Positions 10,412-23,808 are shown, numbered from the stretch's first letter. The stretch is DNA of 64,000 nucleotides from Trichosphaerium sp. ATCC 40318 (GCA_038496445.1 JALMLS010000255.1:578679-642678), one strand, 5' to 3'. The notes: generated by a model from the letters alone, not told the origin. Translations and numbers: made by a program.

Positions 10412-13400
10412 TCAGTTCACAAGATGGGTTCTGAGATAATTTGTAATGTAAGTGAGGTAATGTTTTTTTGCACCTAAAAAAACAAGTATTAGCAAAAAAA
10501 AACAAATAAGGGAAGACTCGCTATCTCGAGTAGTAAGGGATTACAATACTTAAATAACATACCAAATTTAGCTAGTGCATGTGCTCTGTTCGCATAGTAT
10601 ACAGAATCATACTGAACACCAGCAGCTACCAAAGAGACATTCAATTGCGCCGAGTTTTGGAAATGTACATTATCATCACCAGTACCATGTATCACCAAAA
10701 GCTTTGTCTTGATGTTCGATACCTTATCTAATATAGAGCTATCGTTATATCCATCAAGATTTTGTGAAGGTGTGAGCATAAAACGTTCAGTATAAGCAGT
10801 ATCTAATGATTCAGTATCAGCAACATTGGATAACACAAAAACCACTAGTTGTACCATAGTAACGCCAATCTGTAACTGGTGCTACTGATACACCAACACG
10901 GAATGTTTCAGATCCTTCAGGAACAATAAGACATGCTAGAGTAAGCAATCCACCAAAACTATGGCCTCTGATAGCCATACGATTTGCATCAATCTCTTTT
11001 CTTTGACCAATCAATTTAGCAGCTGCTATTTGATCAAGAGCTTCTTTGACACCCAGTTTAAGACTAATCACTTTGTTAATCATATCTTGTTTTTTGGCCT
11101 TGTGAGGTTATAAACGTACTATGTCTCTTGCATGAATTTAATGCCTCTACCACCAGTACCAATATTGTCAATTATAGCAACAACTATGTTAAGCGTAGTT
11201 GAGAGATAATCATCATATCCAAGACCATAGCACGTGTTCACACGTTGAGAATCAGGTCCACCATAACTAGGAGAAAGCGATTAATTATAGAAGAGTCATG
11301 CTATGGTGTTTATTTTTTTTAAAAAGAGACGCACGGTGATAGTAAGAGAGGGTATTCTGATTCTTTTGTTTTGTCAAAACCAGGAGGATAAAGGAACTTG
11401 ACGTTAAGTGTATGTCCATTCACTTCAATCGTAGTTATCTCAGAAGAAGGTAACTCAAAGCCTTGAATAAGAGATTAATAAATAAAAAACCCTCATGACT
11501 CATTACTAAGCAATCAAAAAAAATCACGTGTCTGAAAAAGATTTTGTTACCTTCTAACTTTTTAGCAAGTTCTGCATTGTCTTCAAGGACATGCTCAAAC
11601 GAATAATCTTTTGTAGATTTTATCACTTGACGTGGTACATTAGGTCCACTATAAGTTAGTATATAGTACAGACCAACAGGTGAGAAGTTTACACGGTAGT
11701 AAGCTAAAAGAAAAATCAGGCAAGAAAATTCAACAGATCTAAAAAGTTTCTTGTACCTTTATCTCCGTCAACATTTGAGAGTGATACACGCTTAACTTCA
11801 AGAGTATCAATGTTTACAATACATACATGATTCTCAACAGATGAAGCATGAGTACTTGTGAAGTACATCTCCTTGGATTCCGGAATGTATTTCAGGATAT
11901 CGCGGATATCCCAATCACCTTTTTGGTAAGTTAAAGTTGCTTTTCTTGAAAAGTTATACCTTCAGTAAGGAATTTAACAAATCCAGACTCTCTGTTATAT
12001 AGTGCTATATGTAGGTGGCCGTTATTATCTCCCATTGACACAAACCGATCACAATCAAGCCAGATTGGTTCACTCTTTAAAAAAGAACAGTTAAAATAAC
12101 TGATGGACATAATAATGAATTTAGTGGCTTACTCCAAGAGCCCACCCAGTCTTGGCTTTCCAAGTGAGAACATTACTTATTGTAGCGCCTTTAGTAGCAT
12201 CGGCAACAATTAACCTTTCTTCAGTTTGATCTCTATTGCGAACACTACAAAGACATAAATAAATAACTTGAAGAACAAAAGTTTAGGCAAGCTTACCTTA
12301 TGCCAAGGTACTGAGACTTTGAGTCAGGAACCCACGTAATGGCATACAACCACCTATTAGATTCTTCTTCAAATGGAATAACCTTTACAAGAACTATTAA
12401 ACAAACACTGAAAATAATATTTAGCAATAAACCTTACCATATCATTTGTTGTTTTATCTTTAAGATCGTAAACCTTGACCTGAACAAGAGGGTTTGGTGT
12501 ACCGACCTTAGGGTAAGGAATGACCATTTGGGAAGGATAAAGGTTATCCTTAGGATCATGATATACTGGTATGGATATACGTTGTACAAGCTTAACAAAA
12601 TGTTGTCAGTTGCAATGCCTAATTCAATTATCACTTTTTTTACGTACACGTTCATCAGAGCGCTTGTATGCTATTTTTGTTCCCTCTGGGGACCACCATA
12701 ATGCAACAGGACTACTAGTTACATCTTCTTCGTATACCCAAGTTTGTACACCATTATAGATTTCATTAATGACACCGTCAGTAGTAACTGTTACTGGATC
12801 ACATTGAGGCACAATGCTTCTGTAGTAAATATTGTTATCCTTCACATACGCCTACAACCAATGTTAAATATCTCTTAAGTGATTAGCCATATATAACGCA
12901 TACAATAGAGTGTCCTACAGGATTCCATACGGCATTTTGAACCTTATCAGTACCAGACAAAGCAAAAGTTTCCCTTTTAGTTTTTTTTTGTTAATATTAT
13001 TTCAAAACCAGAAGACTTACTTTGTGGCAATGTTGTACACCACATAAACAGCTTTAAAAGAGTGTCTCCATATCTAGAAAGTAGTGTAAGTCACGTGACT
13101 ATCATTAACACGCTATATATAGTGCACCTTTTCACGCTTTGTAGCGAAGAGGACATGAGATTGGTCAGGAGAAAACCAGTAAGAAAAATACTTGACTTGT
13201 TCTCCGTTCTAAGTAGAAATTAGTTGTCAGAGCTGGATTAGGCACTATTGGCGCGTGTTGACGCCATAGAATGATGATTGAAGAGTTTCAAAAAGCGGTT
13301 TGTTGAATGGGAAACACAAAAATAGGAGATTGTACCAGTTTAATGTCTGATTTGTTAAATAGAGGTGTTTTATCGCCAGTTTTTGGATCTAGAGAGCTTA

Positions 13401-13594
13401 CTATGCCAGTTTTGTCATCGGCTGTAGAAAGAGTGCCTAAGAGCTATTAATAATATTTTGACGCGTAATATACCATTTGGAAGCCATTTGGTAGTCGTAG
13501 ACTCAGGAGAGAGCGTGCGATCAAACATGTTTTCAAAGCTAAACTGTTTGCGTTCAGCAGTCTCACTCGCTGGTGCTTTAGATGTTTCAGCCAT
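10412..13594 (-). CDS. Dipeptidyl-peptidase IV family serine peptidase (S9B)
   Basis: Prolyl-type exopeptidase removing N-terminal dipeptides. ATG at 13594 opens MAETSKAPASETAERKQFSF, with no signal peptide seen. A beta-propeller region follows in many small exons, including WVYEEDVTSSPVALWWSPEG (DPP4-like WSPdG). The hydrolase domain holds the nucleophile elbow RMAIRGHSFGGLLTL, then VGVSVAPVTDW, DTAYTERFMLTP, LLVIHGTGDDNVHFQNS and YYANRAHALA. So Ser, Asp and His are all present. DPP4 usually has GWSYGG, and here it is GHSFGG. The last exon ends LRTHLVN followed by TGA (10412-10414), with an in-frame TAA three codons later. This is the only TGA stop I found among about 28 genes. Confidence 0.88.
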
Positions 13595-13774
13595 GATTCC
13601 TACTATTTAATGCTAAACGAACTTCGAAAGTTGTGAAAAACTTCAAAGTCGCCTAAAGTCAGTTTAAACTCAACTACATTTGTACAATGAATGTGAGTGT
13701 ACACCACGATACTTTCTAAGGACAACTAAGTGACTAGTGAAGTTATTTATTTTCAAGAGGCAAGCTTGTTATTT

Positions 13775-14740
<966 letters not shown>

Positions 14741-15180
14741 TGTGTTTGCCTGGAAATGAACTTAAGCAGTTTAAGTTTACTGACTTGTAAAACAGTTGGT
14801 AACGGCGGGATTGCAGCAACTTCTCCTCAACGCATTCTTTTTTACGCACAACAGTACGTGGAAACTACTCTAAATAAAATTTTCGATGACATGTGAACCA
14901 TGACCTTCGTCTTGGTATCCTTGGAGCGTTTAGCGTGTTTGGCGGGTCATTTGGTAATTTTTGTTGTAACGAACAAGTAATTCCAAGTAACAGCTCTACA
15001 ATATGTTTTATCTGCTTTTACAACACAAACGCTACCATGTCTCACCACTCCATTTGAATTTTCGAAGCGAATTCGGTTCGATACCCGCTAAATGAGTGTT
15101 TGTATTCTTTCTAAAGCACTAAAGAACTATTTTGTGATGTTCATTCGCTCATTCTGCCATTAGATTAAAAAGTGACATTA
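14741..15180. other. Divergent intergenic region
   Basis: Lies between the start of the UMP-CMP kinase and the start of the WD-like gene, so it presumably contains both promoters. No coding or RNA feature recognised. Confidence 0.4.
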
Positions 15181-16865
15181 ATGACGACAAGAAAGTTTGA
15201 CGAGCTATGCTGCGAACATCAAGGATCCCGTAAACGCTTCAAGGTACTATCATTCTCTTCTACAAAAAGCTCACGCGAAAAACAGAAAGAGCCAGTTCAA
15301 TCGACCCCACAGCATATTAAAGTACTTCCACCGCCTATAGAATCACTATGGTAATTACTTAAACCGAATTCAGGACGTTTATCCTGTTTTCCTTCCCAAT
15401 CCCAAAACTAAGATTCTGACCCATTCCGTAGCCTTAACCCTCGTTACTTGGGGACAACAAAGCCTACTAGAGCTAAAATAAGATACAGAAGAACTCTTTA
15501 TGATGATATCTTATTTGTTGAAGCGTGTGGTCAGTGTAGATTCTTTAGTCTCAAAAAACAAGGCACGTGAATATAAGGCGGAAATTCGGTTGGGTTTTCC
15601 TCTTGTTTTGTGAATATTCAAAAAAAAGTTGGTGTTTACTGTTGACTTTGTACTTATTTTAAGACGTTAGGGTTGGGAACTATGTTTCTAAAAAGTTTCT
15701 CTAATCGTGGTATGGGTAAGGTTGTTGCATTCCCATCATCGATAGTGACTACCATCACGGATAGTTTCATCGAGACTTGGGACTTTAGGTACGCTTTTTT
15801 CTTCGCTTTTTTTCTTCAACACTTGAGCTCATTTTTTTTCATGCAGGGGCTCTAAACCCGTCCAGTTGATGGATAGAACTCTAGTGCCTCAAGGGAACAA
15901 ACCTCAATGGCCTATTTTCGCTGATACTATTGGAACTGATCTCCTTGTTGTTGTCTTCGATCATCTCATTATTGTTTATTCTATCAGCGCACTTCGGATT
16001 GTTGCACAAAAAGTAGTATCTGCCAAGATCGAAAATGTCATTCAAGCAGGACCAGCAAGCTTTATAGGCTTAACAGATGGTGGCCTTGCTTTTTACTGGA
16101 TGTTTAATAAGAACAGTATGATTTTGAAGCAACAAGGTGTTCGTCTTCAACGTGGACATGCAGCTCATATAAATCCAAATATTACAACTTTCTTAAGCGG
16201 TGGACACTTGGTCTGTACGTACAATTTCTCGTCTCGTTTTTTGTTTTAAGTGCCGTGCACGACTGTATTATCTGGTTTTACTTATCGTTTATTGTTAGGC
16301 GCATGGACACAGAAGCATTCGAGGGTGTCTGATGATAATGTTGGGATTTGGAATCTTAACGGAAAATTGTTGGCGAATTTACAAGTTAGTCGTGTTGTTA
16401 CTTGCTTGAGGGATAAAACTGCACATGTACAATATCTACATGGTCTTAAAGATGGACGTGTTGCTATTGGAAACTCAAGGAGTGAGCTTATGTTATGGAA
16501 TCCGAGAACAAACAAAAAACATATTATTTGTCAAGGTGAGTTTTTTTTCTTTTTTTGCGGAAAGTCTCTTCTGTAGACCTTCTGCTCTCTATCGTTTTTG
16601 GTGTCTTACATTTTTAATAGGTGTACAAGAACCTTATTGCGAGCTACCAAGCGGTCATTTGGTTGTATGTGGTCAAGATGCTCCAGAATTGCTGTTTGTC
16701 GACTTGTCATCTAGAACAGTTTTGGGTCGTATTCATAATGCTATGCTTCGTGATGTCACTTCTCTGGACTACCTACAGCACCTTAATAAGATACTTGTAG
16801 GACATAAGCATAGTACTAGTATATGGGAACCTTATGCAGAAGTACCAATCAACTCAAGTTGCTAA
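15181..16865 (+). CDS. Divergent WD40-like beta-propeller protein
   Basis: Exon 1 starts at ATG 15181 (MTTRKFDELCCEHQGSRKRF). The next exon (15423-15562) has PRYLGTTKPTRAKIRYRRT and FVEACGQCRFF. Propeller-like blades follow: FIETWDFR, DLLVVVFDHLIIVYSI, FIGLTDGGLAFYW, DDNVGIWNLNGKLLANL, LKDGRVAIGNSRSELMLWN and YCELPSGHLVVCGQD. The last is HKHSTSIWEP, before TAA at 16863-16865. Blades have the hydrophobic-GxxD/W pattern of WD40 repeats but are degenerate. The intron after 15562 fits only with a GC donor (GCACGTG) if the downstream frame is to be kept. The biological role is unknown. Confidence 0.75.
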
Positions 16866-18219
16866 GCAACAACATTGTTGGGAATGGAACATAGTATTAA
16901 TTTTTGGCCACGTGGAAAAACATTTTTGTAAAACACTGTAAATAAACATAGAATATCTCAGTATTCCTTAGACTTCCGTATCACTAAAATGTACATACAG
17001 TTCAGTTCTCACGTGAAAATGTAACGCTGTAAAAGCTTGATGTACATCAATACAATTTTTTCTTGTTTATTGGTTGTAAAACGCACGTGTTTAAACGAAC
17101 CCACGTATTTCAGGGTTTTACATAAAACCACAATAAAAAAAGCTGTTACACTTTGTGCATTAAAAACGCAATACTTGTTCTTTCTAGTGTAAGGAGAGAC
17201 GTCTCTTTGCAACCAAAACTTGCTTGACAATCATTTGTAGAGCCTTCCAGAGGAATACAGGAAGCGCTTAAGTAGAAGCCTTCTTCAGTCCTGTACAACC
17301 TACTAGACAAATCTGGAAGATGTTCTAATGAATCGGGTTGGTGACAACAATGGTCGTTGCCAGGTTGTCTTCCCGAAGGGGTAGAGAGCGTCCGTCACCA
17401 ACAAGATCTTTGAAGCTGCGGTTTTAAGGAACTTCGGAGCAGCTACTGAGCAGCTACGAACTCCTTTTTTTTTTCAAAGTGACGGTTTTATCAGACGTAC
17501 GGGCAAGATCATGCATAGCCTTTTAGTAGTTACTAGCGTCCTAGCGATGATTTTTGGTAAGTAGCCCGCGTCATGTACGTCCGCCTTGTACCAGAAACTG
17601 TGAGATTTTGGAAGCGTTTGTTTGGTACTTGCTAGAACCAGGCTGTAAGCTTTGACACATGTAGCACAGAATACAAATAATTCATATTAGAATACTAGTT
17701 AGAAATTGCCCTGAACTGTTTTATGGGTTCAACTGACAACACTGTGTAAGGGTACAAAGGTTGGGTATATGGAAACTAAGTATTTAAGTAATGTAGTTAA
17801 GTACAGAGCGTTACACACTGAGCTATGAAATACAAGTTCAAAGGTACCATTTTTTTAGTTCTCTACTACATACATGCTGTGTCTAATTTAAAATGTATTT
17901 TGTTGGGACTGGAGTCATTGTGGAGAGCTTTGCAAACCGAATTGCTATTTCGAAAGAAATATTGATCTTCATTGTAACTCGTTTAATGACGTTTTTTCGG
18001 ACCGTTTAAGATAACATATTGTAAACGCTCTAAAGGACAAACGTATTACGACGGAGGTGATGGCTGTAGGTTCGGTTTACATTTCAGAGAAGCCGGAATG
18101 TATTCCCGAGGACAAGAATACTAAAAGAAAAAACCGCTCGGCTTACCTTCCTTTTTTAGAAACAGTTCCGCCCTGCTGACTTGGCATCACTTGATCATTA
18201 TCTCAATTCTATACCTCCA
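16866..18219. other. Long non-coding gap containing a candidate RNA element
   Basis: No supported protein gene. Two CACGTG sites lie near 17010 and 17085. The part 17241-17474 is more GC-rich than its surroundings and is listed separately. Confidence 0.4.
17241..17474 (+). ncRNA. Possible structured RNA ending in a T-run
   Basis: GC-richer than the flanks, with no reading frame. Arms GTTGGTGAC (about 17337) and GTCACCAAC (about 17394) are perfect inverted repeats about 50 nt apart. A direct repeat GAGCAGCTAC lies just before a run of ten T (17465-17474), as in a Pol III terminator. I could not match it to U snRNA, SRP, RNase P/MRP or 5S consensus motifs. Confidence 0.22.
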
Positions 18220-19131
18220 ATGGCTACTATTCACTACCTTTTCTATCCGCTCCATGTCGTATTGCTCACATTGGTGCTCTTGCTACTGGTACTGACGTAA
18301 CTCTCAAGGTACTCATCAAAAACATGAACAACTTGGTTGCTGATAAAGTATCTGTTAGCCTGTAGATTTGCTCAACGGTGAGCACAAACAAGAAGCTTAT
18401 TTGAAAATAAACCCAAAACACCAAGTACCATCTGTAACCGAAGGAGATGTTGTTGTGCGCGACTCAAGTGCTATTCTCAGGTACCACTTTTGAACACATT
18501 ATTTCTCCGCAAGAACAAAAAAACACAAGCCGCTTATACCCAAAATAGGTATTTTAGCATTCAAAATCCATCACCTGTTTACCCTATAAACAACGCAGTA
18601 GCACTTGCTCCAGTACGTTTACAAACTTTTATGAATTGATTAAAACGCAATATCACGTTTTGTGAAAAGACAACTAAAGCAGTTTTTTATTTTAGATTGA
18701 CTCTGCCTACGAATCTATTCGCAGTGATATCTTCAACACTTGCAACAAGTTTGCTGTTGAGAATTGCTTCGTTTCAAAGGTGTATAAGCAAAGAGAGACA
18801 TGTCCTAAAAAACTGAAAGAGATCACCGATAAACTACAAGCTGAGGTATTTAACACTCTTTTTTTTTTTGCTGAGTTCCTTGTATTTGCTTACCTCTGAA
18901 TAGCTAGCATTCTACGAGAAGAACTACTTCAAGAACTCACGTTTCTTGGTGGGAGACTCTGTATCCATGGCTGACTATGCGTTGTGCGTTTCTCTCGCTC
19001 AAGCTACTGGTACTGGATACAAGGACGCGCTTCCTAAAAAGATTGCTTCTTTGTTCAAAAGAGTTAAGAAAGACCCTGTGTACAAAGAAGCACACGCAGC
19101 TTTCTTCGAGTTCGCTGCCACTATGGAATAA
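18220..19131 (+). CDS. Glutathione S-transferase-like protein with an apparent frameshift near the start
   Basis: Thioredoxin-fold N-domain plus helical C-domain. N-domain motifs are APCRIAHIGALATGTDVTLK, LLNGEHKQEAYLKINPKHQ, then VPSVTEGDVVVRDSSAILRY, which includes the family's VP..DG/E..l.eS.aI glutathione-binding block. C-domain motifs are YFKNSRFLVGDSVSMADYAL and the C-terminal helices. Stop is TAA at 19129-19131. The only fitting ATG (18220) opens MATIHYLFYP, a normal GST beta-1 strand, but in a different frame from APCRIAH. One extra base near 18245 would join them. Either the sequence has a 1-nt deletion, the allele is broken, or the true first exon lies elsewhere. Four short introns are otherwise clean. 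Confidence 0.75.
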
Positions 19132-19390
19132 TAAACAGTACAATAATGTAGTTTGTTAATAAACGAATTCCAACTGTAGCAAGTGTGTTTCAAGTCTTTA
19201 AGTCTTTACTTTTCTTAAAGGCAAAGGGTGTATTTTTTATCTTACATTCACTGTTTCGACACAGCTCCGAATCCTTGTTACTAATACAATGTTTATTTAC
19301 AATTTTTTTCTACTGTTTATGAAAATAGCGACATAGAGCGTCGTGCAAGAAGCCTAAAACAAATCAAAATTGTAAAAAAGGTTGAACGGT

Positions 19391-20882
19391 TTACTGTTGA
19401 TAGGATTTCTTTTGCGACCAAGTTAGTGATGTATTACTTAAATCTAATGTAGGATGTAATAAATCCAATACTTTAGGATAGTATGGTAGTAATCCACCTC
19501 CACCAAGGCATCGAATTTGCCATTTAGAAACAGAACACCTAAATCAGTTTTAAGCTATTTTTGTTGGAGCTTAGAAAAGAAGAACAAGCAACTGTTTTAT
19601 AGCTGAGTTACGTACCATGATTGTAGCTCACTAATGTTTAATTCATTTGCTATCTTATTCAGAAAATTTAATTGGTTACTCTGTTTAGACCAGTAGCCGT
19701 AAGTGACACGTGATCCTTGTTTTCTACATAAAAAAATTAAGCCGATGGCAACTTCTCCTTTGTTTCGTTTATTGATTTAAACACGCACACAACAGGCCAT
19801 ATGAGATTTGGATACATTGATTTCATCGCTTTTGGAATGACATAATTGTACCTAGTGATGATGAGTATAAGTATGTATAGAGTATAAAGAGGAACAAGTT
19901 GGTAAAAAAAAAGAAATGTAAAAAAAAGTTGGGATCTCACTTTGCAAGGATTGGAGCGCCACCACATTTCTCTATTTGCTTATGTGATATTGTAAACCAA
20001 TCACTGAGTAATTTTACATTTAATTTAAATCCAATCTCTTCGAATTTCTCGCGTTGGTTATTCACACTATTCCAAAATGATTGAGGAACTTTTTTGAACT
20101 TCCAAGCAACCCAAGAAAATAAAGGGTAGCATGCTCTCAGCATCAAAAACCCTGAAGACTTGTACCTTAGGAGAACAATTAACCGCCATGGCTACTTATA
20201 ATGATATTATCTCGTACTTGCTTAGTATACCAGACCCACCGTGATTGTGTAAAGTAGCATTTGATACTCTGTACCACTCGCTGTGAGATTTTAAGTTCAA
20301 TTTTTCTCCGATCTCATCTAATTTATCTCTTTGGTTTTTTAAACTGTTCCAGTGATCCATAGGCACATTTCTAAGCAAATAAAAAGGTAAACATTGACTC
20401 CAAGGTTGAAATAACCGCTGACTCCCAATTGTTTTCGAACAACCTTCAAATTCCAAAAAAAACACGTGATTTTTATGGTCTTCGTTAAACGATCAAATTT
20501 ATGTTCACGAAACGTTATTGGAGGAAATGAATGTCAGTTGAGTGTCAGTTTGGTCGTGTCAAGAAAGTGGAAAAAAATGAGATAATATTAGCATGCTGCG
20601 TACTGAAATTTGCTAGGTTGCCAAGGATACTTTGGAAAGACTGCTTTCAAAGTTTTGTAGAGCGAACGTCCATGCCTTCGATAATGCATCAGTTTAGCAT
20701 CATACTACTGAAGAACGTACCGCTCTAGCACCATAGCAGAGCCAAGAGATTCAAAGTTTTCAAAGCTTACGGTGTACCATCCATCTAGCGTTTTAATTCC
20801 CATACGCTTACCAACTGCGTTTAAAGCCGCAATTTCATTGCGAACACTAAGCCAATAGCCGTTTGGAGATTTCCTAAACGAT
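19391..20882 (-). CDS. Protein of four Trp/Gly-rich repeats, function unknown, 5' end unresolved
   Basis: Spliced exons encode four copies of a repeat of about 85 residues. Each has F/Y-W-x-S-V/L-x-N-Q/E-R-x-x-L/F, then I-G-K-L-x-I/V/L, then D/E-W-Y/F-x-V/I-S, then G-G/S-x-x-x-L-x-K/R-Y, and a Y/L-P-x-x-x-W stretch. Repeat 1 (20850-20730): GYWLSVRNEIAALNAVGKRM and GWYTVSFENFESLGS. Repeat 2 (20380-20215): HWNSLKNQRDKLDEIGEKL and EWYRVSNATLHNHGGSGIL. Repeat 3 (20100-19937): FWNSVNNQREKFEEIGFKL and DWFTISHKQIEKCGGAPIL. Repeat 4 (19700-19430): YWSKQSNQLNFLNKIANEL, then SWCSVSKWQIRCLGGGGLL. Stop is TAA at 19391-19393. I do not know a named domain for it. Confidence 0.7.
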
Positions 20883-21334
20883 CTAATTACAAAAAAGCGA
20901 TAACAGCCTGTAACGTACTTTAATCGCTTTTTCGTTGCGTGTTTGGTGCGTTCGAAGGGTTGAAAACGAGAAGTTAGTGTTTTGACGTGTGTACTGTCAG
21001 CAAGTTAGTACAATTGTTGTATACAGAGTGTCTCGATGGTAATTACGCACATGGTAGCTTTTGGTGTCGCTTTTTGATTGTTTTTGTTAACAGCACCAGT
21101 CAAATGGATTTCAACGCATCGGGGTGTAGTATTAAATGCTACTGAATCGATTTTACATCCCGTTGATGCTATTCGTATTGGACGCATTAGTACAAGGCGG
21201 GTAACACGTTTGTTGTTGCGCCCACCTGTTTCATTTCTCGTTGTAACGTGACTGCACAAGACCACAATAAATTCTTGGCGTTAAACTACAAAACTGTTGT
21301 TTCTTTGATCACTCACGTACTTTTTGACCGTAAA
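20883..21334. other. Gap before TAF7 with an unassigned open stretch
   Basis: A minus-strand open stretch (21265-21005), with MRPIRIASTGCKIDSVAF inside it, could be an N-terminal exon of the repeat protein or chance. I could not connect it by splice phase. Confidence 0.25.
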
Positions 21335-22747
21335 ATGTCTACAGGGTTTCAGAATGAAGATCAGGTAATTTTACGCCTCCCAGAGGGCTTGGCGAGCCAA
21401 TTACGTAAAATGATAAGATCTGGCGGTTCTTCTAATGGCATTGAGTTATCCATGGACAGTACGGGTTGATTAGCTACACAATTGAACTAAATTTTGAAAG
21501 GTAAACGTGAGGGTGTCTTTACAATGAATGGCACAGAGCATGAGGTTACTCTAGTGGACTTACCATGTATAATTGAGACGCAAAAGACTCTAGACAATAG
21601 AACGTACTATAAGAGTGGTAGCATATCCCAGGTACATACAATGGGTTGAATGCTCGTATAACAAGGTAAAAAGATGTTACTCGTACAAAATGAAGAAGGA
21701 TGGGAGCAACAATGGAATGATCGTTACGAGGTTGACTCTGGACTCACTCCGCCAACGAGAAACATAAGAAGGCGTAAATTTAAACACATCGAAAAAATGA
21801 AGCGGGAAGAGGTTCAACCAACAGAAAACGAGCTAATTAAGCGTATAAGAGGTAAACACAACCAAGAAAAACCAGAACTAGTGGAGGATTTCCTTCAAAA
21901 ACATGAGCACTGCTCGCTTTTGGAATTTTGATGTGATAGCTTTTATGTCACTTAACACGGTCTGTTCTAGGCGAAAGCAGCGGTAATGGTGCTGAGAATG
22001 TAGAACTTGTGTCTGTAGATGCTATTAAAGATATAGTGAAGAAAAAGGATAAGAACACAATCGTTACAGTGCGTAATACGCCTAAAGGCGAAAAAACAAA
22101 AAGTACGTCCACGTGGAATTTGTAAAATTTTTTGTTCTTCTTCTTTCCTTGGAATCTATTTTAACTGTATTGTAGCTGGCATTACTATTGTTGATGAAAC
22201 AAAAATGGCTGATGAACAAGAAGCTGCTCAAGCGGCAGCAAGTACGCCAGAAAACTTCATAAAAAAAGACTATTGCTTACCCTGTCAGATATGCCTAATT
22301 TATTCGATCAAAGTGGAACACAAACTCCAGCAAGTCCAGGCGCCGTTGCTATGTCTCCACCACATGTTTTGAAGCCTGGAAAACCAAGTACGCTACAAAC
22401 AAACAACACAATTTTGTTTTTTAGCTTTAGCCAGTTTTTGTTGATCCCACTTCTTTAGGCTACGAAAGTAACCCAGCATATTTGGATTTGCGACAAAGGC
22501 GCCTTAAATTAGAAGGTACAATACGTGAATTGATGCGTAAGCGTCAAGGTCTAGAGAGTAACCTGCAGAAAGAACAAAATCCAATGATGAAGGTATCTTA
22601 AAAATAATTGTTTTTTCAAAAGACTAAATCTTGTAGAACCGCATCCAACAAGACATTAACCAAGTAAATAATATTATGGCTGTGAATCAAACGGAGAATA
22701 ATACAGTTAAAGAACAAATGAAGCGTATAGCAGATGCACATGCATAA
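21335..22747 (+). CDS. TAF7: Transcription initiation factor TFIID subunit 7
   Basis: TFIID subunit that binds TAF1 and restrains its activity before initiation. Exon 1 starts at ATG 21335 (MSTGFQNEDQVILRLPEGLA), the conserved family opening. The next exon has VTLVDLPCIIETQKTLDNRT and YYKSGSISQ, spliced to MLLVQNEEGWEQQW, then SGLTPPTRNIRRRKFKH. These are the diagnostic LVDLPCIIET-KT and GLTPP...RRFK motifs in order. The C-terminal half is acidic and helical: DLRQRRLKLEGTIRELMRKR and RIQQDINQVNNIMAV, as in TAF7 proteins. Stop is TAA at 22745-22747. Introns are 30-80 nt, and one donor is followed at once by CACGTG (near 22112). Exon limits at 21850-21970 are uncertain. Confidence 0.9.
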
Positions 22748-23036
22748 ACATAACAAAAAACTGAGGAATTAAAAAAACTGTATTGGAGTATCGCAATCGA
22801 TCTGTTGCTGTAAGTTTATCCTTGCTCAAACAAAAAAAATATCAAATAAAATTGTACATAGTTGTAAGATTATAACTCGTTTATACGCATTTCTTTTGTA
22901 CAAACAAGTGACATTTTGACACATGTTATTCAATGAACAATAACGACCAAACATAGTGCAGATGTCAAAAAAAAACAAAGCAGTGCGTTGCCGATTTATA
23001 GGTTAGTTACAAGAATATACATACAGAGCCTCGATG

Positions 23037-23808
23037 TTACTCAGCAGAGAATGCCAAGACTTGTAAACATCCCTCAATATATTCATCTAGAGTCACCTAA
23101 ACGAAGATAAGAAAATGCAATCCAAAAGGGTACCGATAAATAACGGAGCATTTAACAAATCATGTTCTGTATCTTTCAAAAAATTACCTTTCCATCGTCA
23201 TTAGCGTCAAGTTCCTTTAAATACTCTTCTGCGCCAGTTTGCTAAACCCATAAATTAAACTAAAGCAAACCAACGGAAAACCAGAGTTATTAATAGTGGC
23301 GTTTGTCTAGGTTAGTTTATTGCGCGTACGTCAAGTCTTTGGAAAGCTTTTTTCATTTCTGTTAGAGTTACAACGCCATCTTTGTTTTTGTCAAGGAAAT
23401 TGAAGTCATCAAGGAAGCGTCTCTTTACAAGATCTGTAAATTCTTCAAGATCAATCCTAGTGCAATTTAACGGTCTGTAAAAACTCAAATGATATTTTGG
23501 AAGCGAAATATGATCTTTTTATCGATTTTGCGTACTGTCCGTCGTCGTTTGCGTCGATTTGTTTGATTCCCTTTAAAATTTCTCCTCGTGACAATTTAAG
23601 CACTGCCTAGCACTCTTTGAGCGTGGATTATGTTATTTGCGTGGTTTTAAACGTTTTTAGCTCATTTGTGTATGTTTGGTTAACAAAATGGTACTTCTAG
23701 TTCTGTTAGGCTCAGTTTTCCATCACCGTTTGAATCCAGTTTATCGAAGACTTTTTTTATCATTGCCTCCTTTTTCTTGTCTATCTTTCCTCCTGCCTTG
23801 TTGCCCAT
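23037..23808 (-). CDS. Calmodulin-like protein with four EF-hands and an N-terminal MGN
   Basis: Small calcium sensor. ATG at 23808 gives MGNKAGGKIDKKKEA; Gly2 with a basic cluster is compatible with N-myristoylation. Four canonical loops follow: DSNGDGKLSLTELE, DANDDGQIDLEEF, DKNKDGVVTLTEM and DANDDGKVTLDEY. Each has acidic residues at loop positions 1, 3, 5 and 12 (or D/N/E equivalents). Stop is TAA at 23037-23039. Introns fall inside or between hands, and one is about 110 nt. The layout is close to calmodulin-like or recoverin-like proteins, but the target is unknown. Confidence 0.9.

Noticed and set aside
18062-18180. Small open frame MAVGSVYISEKPECIPEDK as GST first exon
   Set aside because: Its splice phase does not reach the GST frame and it lacks GST beta-1 character.
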